Assembly: GCA_964512985.1 (NCBI GenBank)
Contig: CAZELI010000005.1
Location: 1 to 64,000, forward strand
Direction: 5' to 3'
DNA from: CAYPGT01 sp964512985
Lineage (GTDB): Bacteria > Cyanobacteriota > Vampirovibrionia > LMEP-6097
DNA: 64,000 nucleotides
Positions within the stretch are counted from its first letter, which is position 1. Each line of letters opens with the position of its first letter. Positions 15,424 to 23,816 of this stretch are shown piece by piece. The notes beneath the pieces were generated by a model that saw only the letters and a program-made list of their open reading frames with translations, did no database searches and was not told where the DNA came from. The translations under genes and the position numbers were made by a program.

Positions 15424-17229
15424 ATGACTAATCACCTTAATCGTTTTATATTTTCTATTATTGCTCTCTGGCTATGCTGCTCAGACATAGCTTTAGCTAA
15501 ACAAACCGTCGTACATCGAGTAGGCGCTGGACAGATACGTATAGAGCAAGGACATACAGACACTACTAGCCCACTAGTGACAGTACCCCCTGTAGTAACA
15601 CCGCCGGTAACGGAGCCACCAGTTACCCCTCCGCCTATAATTATTAATCCTCCACTAACACCGCCGCCGCCACCTCAGGCTTATGAACAGCTAGAATTAA
15701 TTTTACGTTTAATTCCCAGTGACACTCTCCCGGATGGCAAGCCACGCCTCGGAATATATTATGATCCAAGCAAACCATTTACTGTAACTAATCCTGTAAG
15801 AATTTATAACCGTGAGAAGGGCGGCTACTATTCTGTCTACTTTGACAAGGATGACTACTTACAAATCAGTGTAGGAGCGGTTCCTAATAATCTAAATAAC
15901 TTACGCCCACTAGACCCTAATGAGCGAATCGACATCAATAACTTAAGCTTTAAGGATAGTGCCGTGCTGAATGTACAGTACGGTAGACGCGACACCAAGA
16001 ATTTCGTGATTTCAGAAAACGAATCTCTGACCCTAGATGTCTTGCCCCGCGCGCGCACTCGCTATGGTACAGTGACGACGACCTTTAGCTTTAATGATAT
16101 TTATATACCAGCAGGTTCTATCGTCGTCGGCACTCGTGATGAGGGCTTAGAGAATGTTAGTAGACCAGAACTCAAGGACATGGAGAATCTAAGATTCTAT
16201 AGTCCTGATGGTGTGCTAATTAATATTATTGGAAACAACGATAAGCCAAACATCAACTGCGGTAAAGCTACTAAGGCAGAGTGTTTTGACTTCCAGCAGT
16301 TTTATGAGCCTGAAGGTGCGACTGAGTTTGGAGCTAGGATCTTTGCTAGTTATAATCCTCGGGATTTATTTCCTGGTAAAAGCGCCGAGCAAGCTAATAA
16401 GCTCTGGCTAGATATGCAGAAAGACCTAGAATCCAACATGCTACTAAACATCAACACCGGTAAAGAACCTTGGAACGAGCGCTTACTTAAGGATCTCAAT
16501 GAACAAGAGAAGGTCTATATTATGAACCAAGCTGCTAACATGACGGACTTAGAATATATGGTGAAAGTACTTGGTTATCAGCTAAGAACTTCACTTAATC
16601 TGAAGGATCCTAATGCCATTAAAGCAGTCTGCGAGAGGGACCTAACCTTACGCAATACTGATGATAGAGACAGCGCCCTGAACAAAGCCTATGATGATAT
16701 GTTCTGTAAACTTTCAGGATTTTCGAAGGCGAAGATTGCGAAGTGGATAGCAGAAGATAATTTAGAATTTGCAAAAACAAGTTCTGAAAAAAATACTAAG
16801 CAACGTGATTTAAATGATCTAATCGATAAACAACAAACAGCAAAAACCTCATTTGATAAAGCAAATCTCACATATATAGATGAACTAAAGAATGGCGCTG
16901 CTAAGCGTAAGCCTGTAGTTGTCATTACTCCACCAGCACCTGTGACTCCTCCAGTAGTAGATGAAGATGAAGGACTGGACATGCCTACTAAATGTAGTAA
17001 GCCTAAGAACAAATCCCTGAAAGTTTGTCGCCCATACTACGATCCACCTGCTGACTGTATTAATAAGAAGGGTAATCTTAAGAACACAGCTGAATGTGAG
17101 GGTTATAAGGAACCTACGCCTATTCCGCAGCCACCACCAGTAGTAGTACCGCCCCCTCCGCCAGTGGTCACACCTCCTCCTAAACCAACTCCGCCACCTG
17201 CTCCAACTCCACCTAAGAAGAAAAAGTAG
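15424..17229 (+). CDS. secreted proline-rich protein, 601 aa
   Basis: Exported protein of unknown family. From the ATG at 15424 the N-terminus is a classical signal peptide (basic MTNHLNR, hydrophobic core, cleavage after ALA). GAGG lies nine bases upstream. An in-frame ATG at 15283 would add 47 unlikely residues, including the hairpin sequence, so I reject it. Mature order: a short beta-rich start, a Pro/Thr/Val linker (about residues 40-85), a folded region of about 400 residues, a Cys-containing segment (CSKPKNKSLKVC, then PPADC and AEC), and a Pro-rich Lys-ended tail. The layout suggests a wall- or envelope-spanning protein. It is followed 15 bases later by another exported protein. Confidence 0.8.
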   Translation: MTNHLNRFIFSIIALWLCCSDIALAKQTVVHRVGAGQIRIEQGHTDTTSPLVTVPPVVTPPVTEPPVTPPPIIINPPLTPPPPPQAYEQLELILRLIPSDTLPDGKPRLGIYYDPSKPFTVTNPVRIYNREKGGYYSVYFDKDDYLQISVGAVPNNLNNLRPLDPNERIDINNLSFKDSAVLNVQYGRRDTKNFVISENESLTLDVLPRARTRYGTVTTTFSFNDIYIPAGSIVVGTRDEGLENVSRPELKDMENLRFYSPDGVLINIIGNNDKPNINCGKATKAECFDFQQFYEPEGATEFGARIFASYNPRDLFPGKSAEQANKLWLDMQKDLESNMLLNINTGKEPWNERLLKDLNEQEKVYIMNQAANMTDLEYMVKVLGYQLRTSLNLKDPNAIKAVCERDLTLRNTDDRDSALNKAYDDMFCKLSGFSKAKIAKWIAEDNLEFAKTSSEKNTKQRDLNDLIDKQQTAKTSFDKANLTYIDELKNGAAKRKPVVVITPPAPVTPPVVDEDEGLDMPTKCSKPKNKSLKVCRPYYDPPADCINKKGNLKNTAECEGYKEPTPIPQPPPVVVPPPPPVVTPPPKPTPPPAPTPPKKKK

Positions 17230-17244
17230 TTGTAAAATAAACTT

Positions 17245-18147
17245 ATGAGATATTCCATCTTAGTTAGCCTTATATTAGTATTCATCATAGGATACTCTGT
17301 TAGCGCTAAACCTAAGAAGGTCATCAATCTCTCTAATCAAGGAATCATTGATTTATCTTCTTATGAATTTAAAGAAGGTGTAGTAAAAATTAATTTATTT
17401 AGAAATAATATCAGTGATCTGAGTACTTTAACTGTACCAAGCACACTTGAATATTTAATTTTAACTGATAATGAAATAGAATCTCTGAATGGTTTTGTGT
17501 TGAATAGTGGTTTGCAAACTCTGCTATTGAGTTTTAATAATGTAGATCAAATAGCAGATTATTCTTTTCCTCAGACATTAACCTATCTGAGTCTATCATC
17601 TGATAATCTAGAAGACTTTGATATAGCTAACTTCATTGTCACTAATAATTTAGACACTCTAGACTTATCTGGCAACTTTATCACCGATATCAATGGTATA
17701 GTCTTTAACAACAAGATTAAACTATTAAATCTTATAGGCTGTAATATAGAACAACTATCCTGGAACCTTTTACCTGATTCACTTGAAACATTGTATATTA
17801 ACGGTAATCAAATCACTAATTTCGGTGAAAGTAGTTTTCCTCCTAACTTGAAAGAGCTAGGCTTAGGCGTAACATTTATTGAAGATCTTTCAACACTAGA
17901 TCTCCCAGATACACTAGAGACACTCCATCTTAATCGCAATCTACTCAGTAACTTAACAGGCCTCACTCTTCCACCAAATCTCAAGAAACTCAATCTCAAG
18001 AATAATTTCCTAACCAATATCAATGAGCTAGAGTTACCAGAGACTATGCGCTTACTAAACCTTAAAGGTAATCGTATTAGTCTTAAAGAACAGCAACGTA
18101 TAATCAAGAAATATAGACATCTTAAGAAGCTTAGAATACTTTTTTAG
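17245..18147 (+). CDS. secreted leucine-rich repeat protein
   Basis: A signal peptide (MRYSILVSLILVFIIGYSVSA) is followed by about ten leucine-rich repeats of 21-23 residues, for example TLDLSGNFITDI, TLYINGNQITNF, TLHLNRNLLSNL and LLNLKGNRIS. The mature protein is almost entirely repeats and ends in a basic tail. Such proteins usually mediate protein binding at the cell surface. The gene starts 15 bases after the stop of the proline-rich protein gene and probably shares its transcript. No anchor or sorting signal is seen. Confidence 0.88.
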   Translation: MRYSILVSLILVFIIGYSVSAKPKKVINLSNQGIIDLSSYEFKEGVVKINLFRNNISDLSTLTVPSTLEYLILTDNEIESLNGFVLNSGLQTLLLSFNNVDQIADYSFPQTLTYLSLSSDNLEDFDIANFIVTNNLDTLDLSGNFITDINGIVFNNKIKLLNLIGCNIEQLSWNLLPDSLETLYINGNQITNFGESSFPPNLKELGLGVTFIEDLSTLDLPDTLETLHLNRNLLSNLTGLTLPPNLKKLNLKNNFLTNINELELPETMRLLNLKGNRISLKEQQRIIKKYRHLKKLRILF

Positions 18148-18172
18148 TTACAATGCTATAGATAGACTTGAT

Positions 18173-18211
18173 AAAGCTATATCACAACCTAACCCTATTA
18201 CCACACTATAG
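18173..18211 (+). pseudogene. 3'-end relic of a paralogue of the gene at 20198
   Basis: Thirteen codons read KAISQPNPITTL-stop, matching the last codons (KAISQPNPITAL-stop) of the gene ending at 20974. The relic abuts an Ig-like gene exactly as the intact one does at 20969, so a block spanning both gene ends was duplicated and the upstream part lost. Confidence 0.8.
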
Positions 18212-19042
18212 ACCACTCCCAGCAAAAGTATTCGGAGTAGATTTAGTCCAGAAGTCCCAACTGTCTTTATCAGCAATATCTTCATAATCATCAATAGGAA
18301 AATTTATATAGTAATGAGTATTATTGGCTAAATTTATAGAAGGATCGATTGTAATTGTTGGAGTTCCCCAGCCAGTCACTAGATTACTAGTAACATCAAT
18401 TGTTGCGACTATCGCGTCACCAACGTATTCGCGGATAAGAATATCACCAACAGCTACTGTGGTATTACCATTGAAAGTAATGCTAAGACCCTCATAGGAT
18501 TGCATGAAGTGTGCATTATCAGGCGGAGATAGATGCTTAATTATTGCTTCTTCTGGAGTAGCACAGCAGACCATCGCGTCAGGAGGATAACAGTCAGGAG
18601 CAGCAGCTCCAGTTGTAAAATTCCAAGTAGTAGAATTAGAAATTCCATCAAGCACCGGAGAACCTGTTGGATCTGACCCTAGCGAGTTGTTTTCAATATT
18701 AATATAGTAACCTGTATTTGGTTCAAACAAAGACCAAGGGTCTATTGTTAAAGTATTAGTTCCTTCACCAGTATAATTTCCAGAACCAAAGGTTTCCACG
18801 CCTGATCCATCGCTGCTCTTACGTATTGTAAAAGTATTTGAAATAGGAAGATTTTTCCATGGCATGTTAAATATAATAGTCAAATTAGTGCCTAATGGAA
18901 CATTAATAGCATTGTCTGGAGGATCAAAGCTGGTAACAGTCATATCCGCGCTTGCAGTATTTTCCAAAAAGCATAACTGTAAACAAATACATGTAAGAGC
19001 TACAATAAAATACAGCCTGATTTTATATTTTTTTGTTTTCAT
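18206..19042 (-). CDS. secreted protein with two SbsA-type Ig-like domains (copy 1)
   Basis: A signal peptide covers about residues 1-32 (MKTKKYKIR, hydrophobic core, ENTASA). Two domains follow, each beginning with a PPDNA phrase (FDPPDNAINVPLGTNLTIIF and LSPPDNAHFMQSYEGLSITF) and ending in a W-x-F-x-T strand (TTWNFTT, WDFWTK), as in bacterial Ig-like Big_5/SbsA repeats. A Cys-rich linker joins the domains. It is a paralogue of the gene at 20969 with the same length (278) and closely similar C-terminus (PNTFAGSGL against PNTFSGSGL). Probably secreted or surface adhesive. Confidence 0.85.
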   Translation of the reverse strand: MKTKKYKIRLYFIVALTCICLQLCFLENTASADMTVTSFDPPDNAINVPLGTNLTIIFNMPWKNLPISNTFTIRKSSDGSGVETFGSGNYTGEGTNTLTIDPWSLFEPNTGYYINIENNSLGSDPTGSPVLDGISNSTTWNFTTGAAAPDCYPPDAMVCCATPEEAIIKHLSPPDNAHFMQSYEGLSITFNGNTTVAVGDILIREYVGDAIVATIDVTSNLVTGWGTPTITIDPSINLANNTHYYINFPIDDYEDIADKDSWDFWTKSTPNTFAGSGL

Positions 19043-19220
19043 TGCATAAGGGTTGATATGCCGTTATAACTGTATTATGGAACTGTCTTAGATCTAAGCT
19101 CCTAGATCATTCAGATTAATATTTGGGTTAAAATTAGTCTAAATAGAGTAGAGTATAAATTACTAATTTTTACAAATTTATGAAAATTTGAGTAAAATAT
19201 GTTATAATAAGTATTTACCC

Positions 19221-20036
19221 ATGCTTTTAAGGTCAACAATAAATCAAATAAGACCCTATGCGCTGCGGGGTGTATGCGGTCTTGGTTTATCAGTAGCAGC
19301 TGTGGCTGCTACTCTTACGGGACTCAATGCAGTTGAAACACATTATCGAATTCAGAAATTTGATCAAAAATCAGATAAAGACTATGAAAGAAGGGCGTGG
19401 AAAGCTGCTATAAGTGAATGGGAATGGGCGACTGGTAAAAAAGTGAATGAAATTTTTTTAACTCCCCCAGACGATCAATATCAAAATCAAAGAATAGTAA
19501 TCCCTGCCGATGATCCATTTCATCAAAGAACAGTGGATGAACGAGGAAGACTATGGCTCGCTGAAAGAGGTTTCCAAAGTGCTTCAACAATGATAGATGG
19601 AACAACTGACGACGAGAAAGCAGAAGAGTATTTGAGGTTACATGGTACCACCTCTAAAAATAAAGTATCGTTAGACTCAACCATTAAAAACTCTACTAAT
19701 TTAGGTCTCGGAGATCTTAAATATTTACAAGAACTAGAATCTGCCTTTGATGCCGATAAAGCACTGCGGGATAGGATTAATGAGTTGATAGAAGAAGACA
19801 CTAGTGGTACAAAATATGGTTATTTGCATACATATAAATTAAAGCTGGGTGAACCAGTTAGCAAACGTTTATCTGATGATTTATTAAAGTCTAATCCTCA
19901 AGAGCCTGAGAAAATAAAAGAAGGGCTTTTAAAACTTTTAGATAATTATGTAGCAGTTAAATATGATACATGTCGACCTCGTACTGATCCATCCAGATCA
20001 ATAGTAACTACTATGTTGCATGATTCTGGTAGATAA
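19221..20036 (+). CDS. hypothetical exported or membrane-anchored protein, 271 aa
   Basis: I do not recognise a family. The ATG at 19221 is preceded, 12 bases upstream, by TATAAT in an extended -10 (TGTTATAAT at 19200-19208). The alternative TTG at 19188 lies upstream of that promoter, so I prefer 19221. Residues 18-38 are hydrophobic (GVCGLGLSVAAVAATLTGL) and could be a signal anchor. The rest is charged and helical with a central low-complexity region. The gene is divergent from the Ig-like gene at 18206. The next gene has a similar layout (short hydrophobic N-terminal segment, charged helical body), which suggests related roles. Confidence 0.65.
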   Translation: MLLRSTINQIRPYALRGVCGLGLSVAAVAATLTGLNAVETHYRIQKFDQKSDKDYERRAWKAAISEWEWATGKKVNEIFLTPPDDQYQNQRIVIPADDPFHQRTVDERGRLWLAERGFQSASTMIDGTTDDEKAEEYLRLHGTTSKNKVSLDSTIKNSTNLGLGDLKYLQELESAFDADKALRDRINELIEEDTSGTKYGYLHTYKLKLGEPVSKRLSDDLLKSNPQEPEKIKEGLLKLLDNYVAVKYDTCRPRTDPSRSIVTTMLHDSGR

Positions 20037-20044
20037 TAATTATT

Positions 20045-20113
20045 TAAGTAAGGGAACTAGATTTAGCTACCTAATTCCCCTTAATTCCTTACTTTACTTA
20101 TCTTTTTTTGAAG
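20045..20113 (+). terminator. probable intrinsic terminator
   Basis: AAGTAAGGGAA pairs imperfectly with TTCCTTACTT, with an inner GGGAA/TTCCC pairing, and a run of T follows at 20100-20108. It lies directly after the gene ending at 20036. Confidence 0.5.
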
Positions 20114-20197
20114 GGCTGTGTGGCTTAATAAAATTACTATTTTCACCCAAGGGGTCTTGCTTAAATTAAACATTAAATGTTACAATTGAGTATTGAC

Positions 20198-20974
20198 ATG
20201 CGTTTGCGTTCTCGAGAAGTTAAACCTATATTAAATGTTGAACAAAGGACTTCCCCTTCTTCGGCAGATAAGGAAGCTATAACCAGAAGGAATTGGATGT
20301 TAGGAACACTAGGTCTGACAGCTGGTGCCATACCTGTTTTTAATTACGCAATAAATGTTGGTAGAGATATTTATAAAGCTTCTATCGATTCTGTAAGTAG
20401 TGAAGAAGCTGATGTAGGTATGCATGCTCAACAAGAACAAGCTATTACAGCAACTATACAAGCCAATCTAAAATGGGCTAAAGGCGACGGAAAAAATTGG
20501 TTAGAATCTCTGTTTACTAAAAAAGAAATTCAAAATACGATAACCCAAATATCAGAAATGGACTCAACTCAACTTATGGAACTGAGAAACAAGTCTATTA
20601 AGGAGTTTACAAATCAAAGTTTACTACCGCTACCATTTTTACAAAATTTTTATATGAAAGAATCTGAATTGTATCGTCCAACCAATATCTCTGAGCTGGT
20701 TCGAGCCTATGCTGAGAAAAAAGGAACAACACAAGAGAGTGTTATTCAAGAATATGGTTTAAATAGTCTTGATTTAAGTCCAGAGGCTCCCTCTCTTGCT
20801 GTACAGTTAGCTCAAAAAGAACAAGGTTTGGAAATTACTATTCCAAAGTTAGTGCAATATTCAGATGCTATAGAAAGACTTGATGCTAAATTAAGAAGAA
20901 TAGGAACGGAAGAATCAGCACCGCGAGAATTAGCAAAAGCTATATCACAACCTAATCCTATTACCGCACTATAG
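20198..20974 (+). CDS. hypothetical protein with Tat-like signal, 258 aa
   Basis: Unknown family. An in-frame ATG exists at 20177, but an extended -10 (TGTTACAAT, 20178-20186) overlaps it, so ATG 20198 is the likelier start. Near residue 30 the sequence TRRNWMLGTLGLTAGAIP resembles a twin-arginine signal: two Arg, then a hydrophobic core. The mature part is helical and acidic, without visible catalytic motifs. The stop overlaps by six bases the stop of the convergent Ig-like gene. A copy of its 3' end survives at 18173. Confidence 0.6.
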   Translation: MRLRSREVKPILNVEQRTSPSSADKEAITRRNWMLGTLGLTAGAIPVFNYAINVGRDIYKASIDSVSSEEADVGMHAQQEQAITATIQANLKWAKGDGKNWLESLFTKKEIQNTITQISEMDSTQLMELRNKSIKEFTNQSLLPLPFLQNFYMKESELYRPTNISELVRAYAEKKGTTQESVIQEYGLNSLDLSPEAPSLAVQLAQKEQGLEITIPKLVQYSDAIERLDAKLRRIGTEESAPRELAKAISQPNPITAL

Positions 20975-21805
20975 ACCACTCCCACTAAAAGTATTAGGAG
21001 TGGCTTTAGTCCAGAAGTCCCATTTGTCTTTATCAGCAACGGTAGCGTAGTCTGTCAAATCAAGATTAATATAGTAGTGAGTATTGTCTGCTAAATTTAC
21101 TGAAGGATTGATAGTAATGCTAGTAGTACCCCAACCTATAACTTGATTACTTGTAATGTCAATAGTTTCCACAGCGCTATCATCGCTGTATTTCCTAATA
21201 ACAATATTGCCGACACCGACTGTGACAACTTGATCAAGAATCATATTGATACCTTCGTAAGATTGCATAAAATGTCCACCATCTGGAGGTGACTTATGTA
21301 AGATCTCTGGATCTTCGGCAATACATGGACCGATGCAAGTAGGAGGGTTATAGCAACCGGCTGTAGTAAAATTCCAAGTCATATCATCATTAATACCAGC
21401 ATAATGAAGTTCGTCCATATCATCGGAGTATATAATGTCATTTGTAATTGTGACGTAATAATCATCGAGCGAAAAATTACCAGTAGGATCAATAGTTAGA
21501 GTATTAGTATGCTCTCCAGTAATATTAGCTGGATAAGCAGGAAAGTTATAAGTTTCAAACACATTGTTTGTACCAAGCTCTTTGATTTGAATACTGCCAG
21601 CATTGCCCGTCACTCTCCAAGCACGATTAAAAGTAAGTGTGAGATTATTATTAACAGCTACCCCCAGATCATCATCAGCAGGAGTGTAGTTACTTACTGT
21701 CATACTTAGTGCGTAAACTTTATTTTCATAGAAACACAATTGCAAGCCAAATGCGATTATGACCACAATAAAACTTAGTACAAGATTGTTCTTGTTTGTT
21801 TTCAT
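20969..21805 (-). CDS. secreted protein with two SbsA-type Ig-like domains (copy 2)
   Basis: Same architecture as the gene at 18206: signal peptide (MKTNKNNLVLSF, core, VYA), a first Ig-like domain (YTPADDDLGVAVNNNLTLTF to MTWNFTT), a Cys-containing linker (CYNPPTCIGPC), and a second domain (KSPPDGGHFMQSYEGINMIL to WDFWTK). Residue identity between copies is high in the second domain and lower in the first, so the copies have diverged unevenly. Both lie convergent to an exported hypothetical protein or its relic. Confidence 0.85.
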   Translation of the reverse strand: MKTNKNNLVLSFIVVIIAFGLQLCFYENKVYALSMTVSNYTPADDDLGVAVNNNLTLTFNRAWRVTGNAGSIQIKELGTNNVFETYNFPAYPANITGEHTNTLTIDPTGNFSLDDYYVTITNDIIYSDDMDELHYAGINDDMTWNFTTAGCYNPPTCIGPCIAEDPEILHKSPPDGGHFMQSYEGINMILDQVVTVGVGNIVIRKYSDDSAVETIDITSNQVIGWGTTSITINPSVNLADNTHYYINLDLTDYATVADKDKWDFWTKATPNTFSGSGL

Positions 21806-22041
21806 TAAATTAACAAGGACATGGATAGTCCGTGATTATATTAGGCGACTATTCTAGGCTTAAGATTCTAGGCTATTTGAACTAATTAGTTAAGATTCCT
21901 GATAAATTCTCTTTAATTTATCAGTTTACTCTTGACATTTTGAACATTTAGCCTCCATGAATCATAATCATATTGTTCATAAGCATTTCTTCGTTATCTT
22001 TGGTATAATGTTAATGAAATTTCATTTAGAGGAAATTACCT

Positions 22042-22785
22042 ATGAGCCTAATAAAGAGAGGGATTGTAAGCTTAACTATGGCCGCAAATGCAGTTGGCCT
22101 AACTCCTGAGGTAGCTAAATCGGCTGATAAACCTCTTCAAGGTGAAACATCAAAACCAGTTGCTGGTTCAAAAATAGGTAGCGAACAGACTCCAGCAGAA
22201 TTATTTGTACCTTCACCTAAATCTGAGGAAGCTACAGGTACAACAGTGGCTGCTAATAGTCCTTCAACTACAGAAAACAGAGAAATTGTTACTCCTTCTC
22301 CTTCAGCCAATTTAACATTTAAAGAATTTACTCCTGTGAAAGGATCTGAAGTAGATGATAAGATGACAGCTTCTCAGATAGTGCGTATAGCACACGAACA
22401 TGGTCTTATAAGTAATGAAGTTGTTAATGACAAGAAAAGCAATGCTTATGCACAATTTATTGAAGCAATAAGGGCAGTAAAAGTTGAACAAAGAGGGCTA
22501 GCACTTAATCGTACGGTTACATCCTTATCAAATTTGGTAGAATCAGAAGTTTTTACAGTCTCTGAAGCTAGAGACATAATGATGAGACATACTAATGCAG
22601 CCAATTATATAACAACGAGGCTTAACGGTAAATTTACCGAACAAGCTAAAGCAATATCTGAACTTGATAGAAGTAAAAGTAAAGAATATTACAAAGCTCT
22701 AATGCAAGTAGAAAGTGTAGCTGATGGCAATCGACTCTTAGATAGACTAAAAAATGATTCTCAGCAACATCTTACTAAAAATTAG
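22042..22785 (+). CDS. hypothetical protein, 247 aa
   Basis: Unknown family. The first 30 residues are weakly hydrophobic with a basic start (MSLIKRG) and could be a signal peptide ending near TPEVAKSA. Residues 35-105 are Ser/Pro/Thr-rich and probably disordered; residues 110-247 are charged and helical. AGAGG lies nine bases before the ATG. The gene is convergent with the low-complexity gene at 22812. Confidence 0.6.
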   Translation: MSLIKRGIVSLTMAANAVGLTPEVAKSADKPLQGETSKPVAGSKIGSEQTPAELFVPSPKSEEATGTTVAANSPSTTENREIVTPSPSANLTFKEFTPVKGSEVDDKMTASQIVRIAHEHGLISNEVVNDKKSNAYAQFIEAIRAVKVEQRGLALNRTVTSLSNLVESEVFTVSEARDIMMRHTNAANYITTRLNGKFTEQAKAISELDRSKSKEYYKALMQVESVADGNRLLDRLKNDSQQHLTKN

Positions 22786-22811
22786 CAATATTTATGATTA
22801 TCTAGCAACTT

Positions 22812-23714
22812 CTATTGAGTAGCAATATCTCGTGCGCTTGGAGACTCTGTTGCTGTATTAAATTCATCGTCTATATTAGAGTTAATTGGTGATGTAAATG
22901 ACGGCTCTGGTGTTATCGATGTCCTACCTTCACCACCAATCACATTCTCTCTACTTAAATTTCCAAAATTTGTATTAGTCGCATCACTCAAGCCACCAAA
23001 AGATCCCGCACCACTATTCCCACTATTAGCAATGATAGTATTTCCAATAATATTATTTCCAGAATTAATGGCAGTAGAACCATTACCACCTAAACCACCA
23101 GCCCCTCCTGATAAAGCATTGCTTAAAGGACCTCCAGCAGTGGAACCACCGCTAGTTGAAGTTGATTGTTGTGAATTAGCATCTGCTTTAGGTGCTTCAA
23201 ATCCATATTGTCCAGGGTCTGTTTTTAACGTATCTATAAGTGTCTTCTGATCAGATGTTGCTTCTTGTATTCTCGATTGTCCAGAGCTGTTTGTTAAATT
23301 TGCAATATCGTTTTGAAGGCTAGTAACCTTATCCTTGATAGGATTTCCTGAGCTTGTCTCTGTGGCAGGCTTAGCGTTAGCATCTTTTTCCCATTGCTTA
23401 TTAGCCTGTTCTGCTGTTTTAATCTGCCCTACAATTTCTAAACCTTTAATTGTTTGTTTACTGACATCAGCTTTTTCTTCCGTTGCTGATTTAGGTTTTT
23501 GTAAAGGAGTTTCTGTTTTAAGTTTTTCTTTGCCTAGTTCACTACTGGTCTCTACTACATTACCGTCTGCATCCACAGACTGACCCTGTGCATTAACACC
23601 TACTGCTGTTCCTGGCTCGGATTTAGTTGCTGTTGATTTAGACGAACTCTTCGGCGCTGACGTACTAGTCGGCGCAGTAATAGCTATAGCAGAAATTATT
23701 GCAGAAATGCTCAT
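22812..23714 (-). CDS. low-complexity Ser/Gly/Asn-rich protein, 300 aa
   Basis: The protein begins with a short hydrophobic segment (MSISAIISAIAITAP), too weak to call a signal with confidence, followed by a Lys/Ser/Thr-rich stretch, a central helical segment (residues 90-160) and a Gly/Asn/Ser-rich tail (GGAGGLGGNGSTAINSG). No cysteine is present. Such composition is typical of extracellular or phage-fibre-like proteins but gives no function. AAGGGGG lies six bases before the ATG. It lies between the giant gene and a convergent unknown gene. Confidence 0.6.
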   Translation of the reverse strand: MSISAIISAIAITAPTSTSAPKSSSKSTATKSEPGTAVGVNAQGQSVDADGNVVETSSELGKEKLKTETPLQKPKSATEEKADVSKQTIKGLEIVGQIKTAEQANKQWEKDANAKPATETSSGNPIKDKVTSLQNDIANLTNSSGQSRIQEATSDQKTLIDTLKTDPGQYGFEAPKADANSQQSTSTSGGSTAGGPLSNALSGGAGGLGGNGSTAINSGNNIIGNTIIANSGNSGAGSFGGLSDATNTNFGNLSRENVIGGEGRTSITPEPSFTSPINSNIDDEFNTATESPSARDIATQ

Positions 23715-23816
23715 TTTATCCCCCTTGGATATGTGAGTAGTAAATTATCCGGTATTAATACCGATGCATAGGTAATAACATATAGAGATTAAATGAGAGT
23801 TAAGACTAGCTTTAAA

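Noticed and set aside
19188..19220. TTG start for the gene at 19221
   Set aside because: The extended -10 lies downstream of that TTG, so the codon would not be in the message from that promoter.
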